A stretch of DNA of 41,524 nt from Rhodospirillales bacterium (GTDB lineage Bacteria > Pseudomonadota > Gammaproteobacteria > Nevskiales > Nevskiaceae). A model generated the notes under the pieces. It saw only the letters and a program-made list of their open reading frames with translations, searched no databases and had not been told where the DNA came from. Below, one piece after another: positions 1 through 6,971 of this stretch (positions are counted from its first letter, which is position 1; the number at the start of each line of letters is the position of its first letter). The position numbers and the translations under genes are program-made. The DNA lies in contig CAJCJH010000075.1 in NCBI GenBank assembly GCA_903970615.1, positions 1 to 41,524 on the forward strand, in the 5' to 3' direction.

Positions 1-570
1 TGCCAGAGCCAGTCGATATCTCCCGACAAGCTGCGCTCCGCTCAGTCCGTCAGCGTAAGCCCAAATGTGAAGGTTGCCAGCACTGCTTCCTACTTGGGCC
101 GTGCGCAATTATGGGGAGGCGTACTTGGTAGTGCGGTCGGCGCAATAGCCGGCCAGGCTGCCAACAAGGATGTTCCCGATCAGATCAAGCTTTACCTCGC
201 GCAACAGAACATCGATCCTGGGCAGATTGTTCGTGCGGAATTTCAAAAAGGTCTGCGGGCAGACCCAAGGTTTGCCAATCGAGTCGTAGACGTTGGAAGC
301 GCTCACTTTGAACTCAATGTTTTCATCTACGGATTGACCGAGAGTGGCCCATTTTCTTCGGGCTACAAACCTTGGCTGTCAGTGCAGGCCACGCTGATCG
401 ATGCTTCTGGGAAAACCGTATGGCAAGGCAAAAACTGGGTCGGCGCCCATAGCGATATCGCTGAAGTTCCGTTTGATCAGTATTTTGCTGACCCTGCGAC
501 ATTCCGGAACGCGCTGACAATCGCCGCCGACGAAGTTACACGATCGCTCCTTAAGGACATGGGAAATTAA
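1..570 (+). CDS. Hypothetical lipoprotein-like protein (5' end outside window)
   Basis: The reading frame is open from base 1, so the gene starts upstream of the window; the GTG at 67 is probably internal. The first visible codon is a Cys followed by QSQS, which would fit the acylated +1 Cys of a lipobox, but the signal peptide lies outside the window, so this is inference. A Gly/Ala-rich stretch beginning GGVLGSAVGAIAG (visible residues 39-51 of 189) resembles a glycine zipper, as seen in outer-membrane-associated lipoproteins. The rest is soluble-looking, with a beta-rich middle (LSVQATLIDASGKTVWQG) like many small periplasmic lipoproteins. No specific family recognised and no function assigned. 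Confidence 0.6.
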   Translation, partial: CQSQSISPDKLRSAQSVSVSPNVKVASTASYLGRAQLWGGVLGSAVGAIAGQAANKDVPDQIKLYLAQQNIDPGQIVRAEFQKGLRADPRFANRVVDVGSAHFELNVFIYGLTESGPFSSGYKPWLSVQATLIDASGKTVWQGKNWVGAHSDIAEVPFDQYFADPATFRNALTIAADEVTRSLLKDMGN

Positions 571-597
571 GGCATAAGTTTTATAGCGGATTCGCTG

Positions 598-870
598 ATG
601 GCTGAAGCCGATCCGACCTGTAGTAGGGCATGGCGTAGGCTGGGCATCGTCCCGGCGCTCGCCTCGGCGAGCCGTGTCAGGCAATCCGCGCAACGTCTCG
701 TGGTCGAGGGTGGCAGCTACGCGGAAGCAGCGCGAATAAATCAAGGTTTAGTAGCGCAGCAGCAAGCGCATAACGATCAGATCGAGGCGCTTGCACAACG
801 CTCAGTGGTCTCCACATTGACCGCTGCGGCGATGCACTCTACCGTCGCGCGATCCATTTCCAGAATGTAG
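598..870 (+). CDS. Doubtful small hypothetical ORF (90 aa)
   Basis: An ATG-initiated frame of 90 codons lies between the lipoprotein-like gene and the ABC exporter. Its TAG stop (868-870) falls two bases before the exporter ATG, a spacing that would suit translational coupling. The N-terminal third is Arg/Ala-rich and unconvincing; the C-terminal part (SYAEAARINQGLVAQQQ) looks like a plausible soluble helix. There is no Shine-Dalgarno sequence before the ATG and no family is recognised. It could be a real short gene with a misplaced start, the remnant of a decayed gene, or a chance frame in GC-rich DNA. Confidence 0.3.
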   Translation: MAEADPTCSRAWRRLGIVPALASASRVRQSAQRLVVEGGSYAEAARINQGLVAQQQAHNDQIEALAQRSVVSTLTAAAMHSTVARSISRM

Positions 871-872
871 CC

Positions 873-2684
873 ATGAACGCTTCGATTGATTCCACCGCAA
901 ACGCAGTTGCCGCCGTGGCCAGCGCAGAAACGCCGCGCGCAAAATTGCCGGCGCGGCGTCTGTCCGATTTGAGCGGGCTTTGGCCGTTCCTGCGGCCGTA
1001 TCGCGGCAAAATTCTGTTGGCGTTCGTATTGCTGTGCGCCGCGTCCGCGACGATGCTGACGGTGCCGCTGGCGCTGCGCGATCTGATCGATCACGGCTTC
1101 GTTGCCGGCAGCGCGATCAACTCGCATTTCATCGGGCTGTTCGGCGTTGCCTTGCTATGGGGATTTCTGGTCGCGGGCCGTTTCTATGTCGTCAGCTGGA
1201 TCGGCGAGCGCGTGACCGCCGATCTGCGCAGCGCGGTGTATTCGCGCACGCTGACCCAGTCGCCGGAATTTTTCGAGACCACCAAGACCGGCGAAGTTGT
1301 GTCGCGCCTGACCGCCGACACTACGCTGGTGCAGACCGTGGTCGGCTCGTCGATTTCGATGGGCCTGCGCAGCAGTTTTCAGTTCGTCGGCGGCATGGTG
1401 ATGCTCGCCGTGACCAGCCTGAAGCTGTTTGCGATCATCCTCGTGCTGCTGCTGGTGGTGGTGCTGCCGCTGATCGCGGTGGGCCGCGGCGTCAAGCGTT
1501 TGTCGCGCGAATCGCAGGATCGGATTGCGGATACCTCTGCGGTCGCCGGCGAAATTCTCAACGCGATTCCCACGGTGCAGGCGTTCACGCACGAGCAGTT
1601 TGAAATCGACCGTTACGATCGCTCGGTCGAGCAGAGTTTTGTGTCAGCCATCCGCCGCACGCAACTGCGCGCCGGAATGTCCGCGGGCATCATTACCGGC
1701 GTTTTCGGCGCCATCGTTTTTGTGCTGTGGCTGGGTGCGCAGTCGGTCGTGGCTGGCAGCATGACGGCGGGCGATCTGGCCTCGTTTATCGTGTATGCCG
1801 GTTTGACTGCGGGTGGCGTTGGCGTGGTGGCCGAAGTCTGGGGCGATGTGATGCGCGCTGCCGGCGCAACCGGCCGATTGATGGAACTGCTCGCCGCCGA
1901 GCCCGTGATCCGCAAACCCGCCATGCCGGAAAAATTGCCGGAATCGCGGCTCGCCAGCGTGCGCTTCGAGCAGGTGCGTTTCCACTATCCGTCGCGCCCG
2001 AAAACCGCAGCGCTCGATGGCGTCAGCCTCGATATCCGCGAGGGCGAAACCGTCGCGCTGGTCGGCCCGAGCGGTGCGGGCAAGACGACGATGTTCCAGC
2101 TGCTGCTGCGTTTTTATGATGTCGCCGGCGGTGCGATTCGCATCAACGGCATCGATATCCGCAAGCTCGATCCGGCTGAATTGCGCAGTCATATCGGCAT
2201 CGTGCCGCAGGATGCGGTGATTTTTTCGGCGGATGCTTTCGAGAACATCCGCTATGGCCGCGCCGATGCCAGCGATGCCGAAGTGATCGAAGCGGCGCGC
2301 ACCGCGCGTGCGGATGAATTCATCGTGCGCCTGCCGGAAGGCTACAAGACGTTTCTCGGCGAACGCGGCGTGCGGTTATCCGGCGGCCAGCGTCAGCGCA
2401 TTGCCATCGCGCGCGCGGTGCTGAAGAATCCGCCGCTGTTGCTGCTCGACGAAGCCACCAGTGCGCTCGACGCCGAGAGCGAAGCGCTGGTGCAGCGCGG
2501 TCTGGAAGCGGCCATGCAGAATCGCACCACGCTGATCATCGCGCATCGCTTGTCGACGGTGCAGCGCGCCGATCGGTTGGTGGTGATGGAAGACGGCCGC
2601 ATCGTCGAAATCGGCACGCCTGCGGAATTGAAGCGCAATGGTGGCCTGTACGCGCGGCTCGCGAGCCTGCAACTGGCCAGCTGA
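873..2684 (+). CDS. MsbA-type ABC exporter, fused permease and ATPase
   Basis: A 603-residue half-transporter of the ABCB/MsbA exporter class, expected to act as a dimer in the inner membrane and export lipids or hydrophobic compounds using ATP. The N-terminal part (about 45-330) has the six-helix exporter membrane domain, starting at PYRGKILLAFVLLCAAS. The ATPase domain carries Walker A GPSGAGKTT at 398-406, signature LSGGQRQR at 502-509, Walker B ending in D526-E527 with the D-loop SALD, and the switch His at 558, so it looks catalytically intact. The length is close to MsbA (about 580), with an extra Ala-rich cytoplasmic N-terminus of about 30 residues. Substrate is unknown: no lpxK or kdsB lies next to it, so it should not be named msbA. 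No clear Shine-Dalgarno sequence precedes the ATG. Confidence 0.9.
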   Translation: MNASIDSTANAVAAVASAETPRAKLPARRLSDLSGLWPFLRPYRGKILLAFVLLCAASATMLTVPLALRDLIDHGFVAGSAINSHFIGLFGVALLWGFLVAGRFYVVSWIGERVTADLRSAVYSRTLTQSPEFFETTKTGEVVSRLTADTTLVQTVVGSSISMGLRSSFQFVGGMVMLAVTSLKLFAIILVLLLVVVLPLIAVGRGVKRLSRESQDRIADTSAVAGEILNAIPTVQAFTHEQFEIDRYDRSVEQSFVSAIRRTQLRAGMSAGIITGVFGAIVFVLWLGAQSVVAGSMTAGDLASFIVYAGLTAGGVGVVAEVWGDVMRAAGATGRLMELLAAEPVIRKPAMPEKLPESRLASVRFEQVRFHYPSRPKTAALDGVSLDIREGETVALVGPSGAGKTTMFQLLLRFYDVAGGAIRINGIDIRKLDPAELRSHIGIVPQDAVIFSADAFENIRYGRADASDAEVIEAARTARADEFIVRLPEGYKTFLGERGVRLSGGQRQRIAIARAVLKNPPLLLLDEATSALDAESEALVQRGLEAAMQNRTTLIIAHRLSTVQRADRLVVMEDGRIVEIGTPAELKRNGGLYARLASLQLAS

Positions 2685-2793
2685 ATTGCCGTCGGCGTCG
2701 GCAAATGTAGATATCAGCAAATGCTGGGCTTCAGGCGTTTTAATGAAGGTTACGGCAATCTGCGATGACGCCAGCTTGCGTCGCTAGTGTCAG

Positions 2794-3243
2794 TTATTCT
2801 CCAGCCGGCGGAATCGCGGGAGCGGGCTCCGCGGCGGGCGGCGGCGCGGTTGTCGGTGTGGCCGAATCGGTGCTCGATTCGGCTTCTGCCGGCGGTTTTG
2901 GCGCGCAGGCGTTCATTGCCAGACCGCGGATTTTTGCCGGCATCAGCGCTTCGTGCGCGCTGTAATAATCGAAGCCGATCTGCTTCTGCAGTTTATTGAT
3001 CGCGCACTCGCAGGAATCGAAAATGGGTTGCAGGCTCGACGCGGCGTTGTCAAAAAAATCCGGCGGCAATTCATCTTCGTTGGTCATCGTCAGGTAAGCC
3101 TGCGCAACGCTGTCGCGCGCGCTTTGCTTGCAGGCTTCGGCGGCTTCGGTCCTGGCTTCGGGCGGCCACGGCACCAGTTCCGCAGCAGTTGCCGATTCGG
3201 CGAAAATCATTACGAGAGCGGAGAAAATAATCGATCGAAGCAT
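2794..3243 (-). CDS. Small secreted hypothetical protein, Cys- and Pro-rich
   Basis: A 149-residue product, convergent with the ABC exporter. Residues 1-20 form a credible Sec signal peptide (MLRSIIFSALVMIFAESATA, cleavage likely before AEL). The mature part is helical and polar with four Cys (38, 78, 80, 113), including a CxC pair in FDSCECAIN; they may form disulfides in the periplasm. The last 35 residues are a low-complexity Pro/Ala/Thr tail, probably disordered. I do not recognise the family. The pattern of Cys, the signal peptide and coding-like composition support a real gene, though no function can be proposed. Confidence 0.65.
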   Translation of the reverse strand: MLRSIIFSALVMIFAESATAAELVPWPPEARTEAAEACKQSARDSVAQAYLTMTNEDELPPDFFDNAASSLQPIFDSCECAINKLQKQIGFDYYSAHEALMPAKIRGLAMNACAPKPPAEAESSTDSATPTTAPPPAAEPAPAIPPAGE

Positions 3244-3553
3244 AAGGATTTCTCAAAGTAGGCCGAAAGCTTAGCGCCAGTGCGTGGATTTGGCGTGACT
3301 TTCAACTCCATCTAACAGTGGCAGACGCGTCGGTGTGCGCTGCGTGCGCCACTTGAGACTGCGGCAGCAGTTTATCGTGCGATGGACGCGTGCGGCCAGC
3401 AGCATTGTCGTGCGATGGCCCGGCGACTGGTTCGGCGCAGGCGCAAGCACGAAGCGCGGCTTTGATCGATCAATCGGGGATTATCCGGCGATTATTTTTC
3501 GCTTCAAGCGCTGCGGTGATCGAACCGGATTCGGTGCCCGTGTACGATGTCGC
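3244..3553. other. Divergent intergenic region, 310 bp
   Basis: This gap separates the minus-strand secreted protein from the flavin reductase and must hold both promoters. The frame of the flavin reductase stays open back to 3335, but that extension is Arg-rich and unlike the family, so I regard it as non-coding. An 11-base direct repeat, TCGTGCGATGG, occurs at 3375-3385 and 3407-3417 and could be a regulator site. A -10-like TACGAT (3543-3548) lies just before the ATG at 3554, without an obvious -35. Confidence 0.4.
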
Positions 3554-4558
3554 ATGAGTGCTGAATCCTTCGACGCCAACGAATTCCGCCGCGCGCTCGG
3601 CAGTTTCGCCACTGGCGTGACCATCATTACTACGCGCGACACGGATGGCGTTGCGGCCGGGTTGACGGTGAACAGTTTCAATTCGGTTTCGCTGAATCCG
3701 CCGCTGGTGCTGTGGAGTCTTTCGACCGGCTCGCAAAGCCTGCCGGCATTCCAGTCGGCGCCGCACTGGGCGGTGCATGTTCTGGCCGCTGATCAGCATC
3801 ATCTTTCCGGCCGCTTCGCCACGCGCGGCAAGGATAAATTTGCCGGGCTGGAAACCGATGCCGGCATCGGCGCAGTGCCGCTGCTACACGGGTGCATGGC
3901 GCGGTTCCAGTGCCGCACTGCGTTTCAATACGAAGGCGGCGATCACGTTATTTTTATCGGCGAAGTGTTGTCATTCGATTACAAAAACGCTGCGCCGCTG
4001 GTGTTTCATGGCGGCCGCTACGCACACGCCACAGTGCGCGACCCGCTCGACTTACAGCGCGCTGCGAGTGCCGGCACGGGCATCATCGATGACGATTTTC
4101 TCGGCACTCAGTTGAGTCGAAATCATTTCCGGTTCTTCGGGCAATTGCGCCGCGCGCTGGCCGAGTTACAGCTCAGCGAGGAAGATTTTTATCTACTCGC
4201 AGCGCTCGCCGATCAGCCGGGCGCGAGCGAAGCCGAACTCGGCGAAAGCCTTGCCGGGATTGTCGATGTCGATGCCCGTGCGGTATCGGCATCGCTGATG
4301 CGGCGCGGATGGATTCAGGCAACGTCGAGCGATCAAAACCGCTACGAACTCACTGCCGCAGGGCGTGCAATGGCCGTGCGCGTCGCCAATCTCGCCAGAG
4401 CGCTGGAGCAGCAAATTCTGCTGCGCCTGAATCCGGGCGAGGCGGCAGCGCTGAAATCGCTATTGGCGCGGCTGCAGAATGTGATCGACCCGGCCGCCCG
4501 TGCGCTGTGGCAGGAAAAATCTGCGGCGGAGGAAATCGCACCGGCGGCACGTCAATAA
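3554..4558 (+). CDS. Flavin reductase with C-terminal MarR-like domain
   Basis: 334 residues from the ATG at 3554, chosen because homology starts at once (FDANEFRRALGSFATGVTIIT) and upstream sequence is non-coding. Residues 8-165 are a flavin reductase-like FMN-binding split barrel, with the family motifs SFATGVTIIT, LTVNSFNSVSLNPPL and GDHVIFIGEV. Residues about 185-320 look like a MarR-type winged helix (LSEEDFYLLAALAD, then ELTAAGRAM). This two-domain layout matches the reductase C1 of Acinetobacter p-hydroxyphenylacetate hydroxylase, where the MarR-like tail binds the aromatic substrate and relieves autoinhibition of NADH-dependent flavin reduction. By analogy this enzyme may supply reduced flavin to a two-component monooxygenase, but no oxygenase gene lies nearby, so the partner is unknown. 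Confidence 0.85.
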   Translation: MSAESFDANEFRRALGSFATGVTIITTRDTDGVAAGLTVNSFNSVSLNPPLVLWSLSTGSQSLPAFQSAPHWAVHVLAADQHHLSGRFATRGKDKFAGLETDAGIGAVPLLHGCMARFQCRTAFQYEGGDHVIFIGEVLSFDYKNAAPLVFHGGRYAHATVRDPLDLQRAASAGTGIIDDDFLGTQLSRNHFRFFGQLRRALAELQLSEEDFYLLAALADQPGASEAELGESLAGIVDVDARAVSASLMRRGWIQATSSDQNRYELTAAGRAMAVRVANLARALEQQILLRLNPGEAAALKSLLARLQNVIDPAARALWQEKSAAEEIAPAARQ

Positions 4559-4654
4559 GTGCCAGTGGCTTGTCGAATCGTGATCGAGCTCCAATCGAAC
4601 TCTGCCAGCCAGTTTGCAAGCCCCGGCGCCGCAACAAAAATTTGCGCGCCGTGG

Positions 4655-4683
4655 TTGTGTCGAAAATACCGCGCCGCTATACT
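4655..4683 (+). promoter_or_regulatory. Sigma70-type promoter of the initiator tRNA / rimP operon
   Basis: TTGTGT (4655-4660) and TATACT (4678-4683) are separated by exactly 17 bases, close to the sigma70 consensus. The expected start near 4690 lies a few bases before the mature tRNA 5' end, with a GC-rich discriminator typical of stable-RNA promoters. No other comparable pair was seen between the flavin reductase and the tRNA. Confidence 0.7.
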
Positions 4684-4697
4684 GTTCGACTTCGCGG

Positions 4698-4774
<77 letters not shown>

Positions 4775-4795
4775 ACAACTGGTTGCAGTACCAGG

Positions 4796-4816
4796 GGCCC
4801 CGCGAGGGCCTTTTTT
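4796..4816 (+). terminator. Intrinsic terminator/attenuator between tRNA and rimP
   Basis: GGCCC (4796-4800) pairs with GGGCC (4806-4810) over loop CGCGA, followed directly by six T (4811-4816). It would release the tRNA precursor while letting part of transcription run on into rimP-nusA, as described for the E. coli metY-nusA region. The stem is short (5 bp) but all G:C. Confidence 0.7.
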
Positions 4817-4928
4817 ATTGGTCGTTCCGGGCCTCGAAGTTGCCAGTGGGCATCGTTGATCCGGCGCCGCTTGGTCAGGTTTGAGCAGGCGTGTTCAGGA
4901 TTCAGAGTGCCCGCTTGCGGAGGGAAAT

Positions 4929-5459
4929 TTGGCAGTAGTGAGCAACAGATTGAATGACTTGCTGGAGCCGGTCGTCGCCGACCTGGGCTATGAGCTGGTT
5001 TTGCTCGAATTCAACCCCTACAAGGGTGGCGCGACGCTGCGCCTGTATATCGATATCGCTGCCTCCGCGCGGGTCGATGTGGCTGAAAATGATAGCGATG
5101 CCGAGGCAGGCATCAAGCTGGAAGATTGCGAACGTGTGAGCCGCGAAGTGGCGGCGCTGCTGGATGTCGAAGACGCCATTCAGCAGGCCTATCGGCTGGA
5201 AGTGTCCTCGCCGGGGCTCGACCGGCCACTGGTGAAGCCGGCGCATTTTCAGCGGTTTGCAGGCGAGGAAGCGAAGGTGCAGATGTTGGTGCCGCAGAAC
5301 GGGCGCAAACGCTTTCAGGGCGTGATCGCCGGATGTGATGTCGAGTCGGTGGTTCTCGAAGCACCCGAGGGCCGCTATGTGTTGCCGCTGGCCGATATCG
5401 AGCGGGCGCGGCTGGTACCTAATTTTGCCCCCACATTGAATCCAGGAAAAACGGGCTGA
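4929..5459 (+). CDS. rimP: Ribosome maturation factor RimP
   Basis: RimP acts in assembly of the 30S subunit, binding with uS12 during maturation. The protein shows the conserved core: YELVLLEF near the N-terminus, EDCERVSREVAALLDVED, and the family signature LEVSSPGLDRPL, then a C-terminal SH3-like domain ending ADIERARLVPNF. I chose the TTG at 4929 because GGAGGG (4919-4924) sits at proper distance; the GTG at 4938 gives almost the same protein (173 instead of 176 residues) and also fits homologues. The frame is open to a TTG at 4881, which is less likely. An acidic insertion (AENDSDAEAG) before EDCERV makes it longer than E. coli RimP (about 150). Its stop overlaps the nusA ATG by one base. 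Confidence 0.93.
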   Translation: MAVVSNRLNDLLEPVVADLGYELVLLEFNPYKGGATLRLYIDIAASARVDVAENDSDAEAGIKLEDCERVSREVAALLDVEDAIQQAYRLEVSSPGLDRPLVKPAHFQRFAGEEAKVQMLVPQNGRKRFQGVIAGCDVESVVLEAPEGRYVLPLADIERARLVPNFAPTLNPGKTG

Positions 5460-6958
5460 TGAACAACAAAGATCTCCTGCAGATGGCAGAAGTCCTGTCG
5501 AACGAGAAGGGCGTTGACCAGGAAGTGGTGTTCGACGCGCTCGAAGCCGCGCTCGCCTCGGCCAGCAAGGAACACTACGGTGCCGACTGGGACATCCGCG
5601 TCTCGATCGACCGCAAGAGCGGCGAATACGAAACCTTCCGCGTCTGGACGGTGCTTGACGATGAAGACGAAAACTTTGAAACGCCGGTGCGACAGATTCT
5701 ACTTGCGCGTGCGCAGATGGACGATCCGGAGGCCAAGGTCGGCGACGTGCGCGAACAGGCGCTGCCGTCGATCGAATTCGGCCGCATCGCCGCGCAGAAA
5801 GCCAAGCAGGTGATTTTCCAGCGCGTGCGCGATGCCGAGCGTGCGCGCACCGTGGAAGCGTTCCAGGATCGCGTTGGCGAACTGATGACCGGTATCGTCA
5901 AGCGCATGGAGCGTGGTGCGGTGATCGTTGATCTCGGCGGTACCACCGAAGCCATCATTCCGCGCGAGCATGTGGTGCCGCGCGAACCGCTGCGTCCAGG
6001 CGATCGGGTGCGCGGCTATCTTTACGAAGTCAGCCCGCAGCTGCGCGGCCCGCAATTGTTCCTGAGCCGCACGTCGCCGAAATTCCTGATGGAGCTGTTC
6101 AAGCTCGAAGTGCCGGAAATCGCGCAGGGCTTGATCGAAATCAAGGGCGCAGCACGCGATCCCGGCTTGCGCGCGAAGATTGCGGTGCAGGCCAAGGACA
6201 AGCGTATCGATCCGGTCGGTGCCTGCGTCGGCATGCGCGGATCGCGCGTGCAGAGTGTATCCAACGAACTCGCTGGCGAGCGTGTCGACATCGTGCCGTG
6301 GGACGAAAACATTGCGCAGTTCGTCATCAACGCGATGGCCCCGGCAGAAGTGGAGTCGATCATCGTCGATGAAGAAGCGCATGCGATGGCGATCGCTGTC
6401 GCGGAAGAAAAGCTGGCACAGGCGATCGGCCGTGGCGGCCAGAACGTGCGCCTCGCTTCCGAACTCACCGGCTGGGTGCTGAATGTGATGACGGCGACCG
6501 AGGCCGAGAGCAAGAAGGATCAGGAAAACCAGGCGGTTCTGCAGCTTTTCATGGAGCAGCTGGATGTCGACGCCGATATCGCTTCGATCCTGATGCAGGA
6601 AGGCTTTGCTTCTGTCGAAGAAGTGGCTTACGTGCCGGCCGAGGAATTGCTCGGCATCGCGGAATTCGACGAGCAGGTGGTCGAGGAACTCCGCAACCGT
6701 GCGCGCGATGTGCTGATGAACAAGGCACTCGCCAAGGCCGACGAAGCTGCGTCCGCAAAGCCGGCGGCCGATCTGCTTGCAGTGTCCGGTGTCGACGAAG
6801 AACTCGGCTATAAGCTGGCCGCAGCCGGTGTCGTCACCAAGGAAGATCTGGCCGATCTTGCGACCGACGAACTGCTCGAAAAAATCCCCCATCTCGATGA
6901 AGCCGCAGCCCAGCAGTTGATCATGACTGCGCGTGGTTTCAGCACTCAACAAGCTTAA
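5459..6958 (+). CDS. nusA: Transcription termination/antitermination factor NusA
   Basis: NusA binds RNA polymerase and modulates pausing, termination and antitermination. The 499 residues match E. coli NusA (495) in length and order: N-terminal RNAP-binding domain, S1 domain (about 135-200, GIVKRMERGAVIVDLGGTTEA), two KH domains (about 205-345, including VGACVGMRGSRVQSV and AIGRGGQNVRLASEL) and two C-terminal acidic repeats of the NusA_C type (about 365-430 and 440-495). The acidic repeats mark the gammaproteobacterial form. ATG overlaps the rimP stop by one base, implying coupled translation. Confidence 0.97.
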   Translation: MNNKDLLQMAEVLSNEKGVDQEVVFDALEAALASASKEHYGADWDIRVSIDRKSGEYETFRVWTVLDDEDENFETPVRQILLARAQMDDPEAKVGDVREQALPSIEFGRIAAQKAKQVIFQRVRDAERARTVEAFQDRVGELMTGIVKRMERGAVIVDLGGTTEAIIPREHVVPREPLRPGDRVRGYLYEVSPQLRGPQLFLSRTSPKFLMELFKLEVPEIAQGLIEIKGAARDPGLRAKIAVQAKDKRIDPVGACVGMRGSRVQSVSNELAGERVDIVPWDENIAQFVINAMAPAEVESIIVDEEAHAMAIAVAEEKLAQAIGRGGQNVRLASELTGWVLNVMTATEAESKKDQENQAVLQLFMEQLDVDADIASILMQEGFASVEEVAYVPAEELLGIAEFDEQVVEELRNRARDVLMNKALAKADEAASAKPAADLLAVSGVDEELGYKLAAAGVVTKEDLADLATDELLEKIPHLDEAAAQQLIMTARGFSTQQA

Positions 6959-6971
6959 TTAAAGAGTCCGA

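Noticed and set aside
3335-3553. N-terminal extension of the flavin reductase
   Set aside because: Arg-rich, unlike the family, and the conserved domain starts at 3554.
5699-6952. 417-codon minus-strand frame within nusA
   Set aside because: Antisense to a certain gene; His/Arg/Leu-rich composition is that of the mirror frame in GC-rich DNA.
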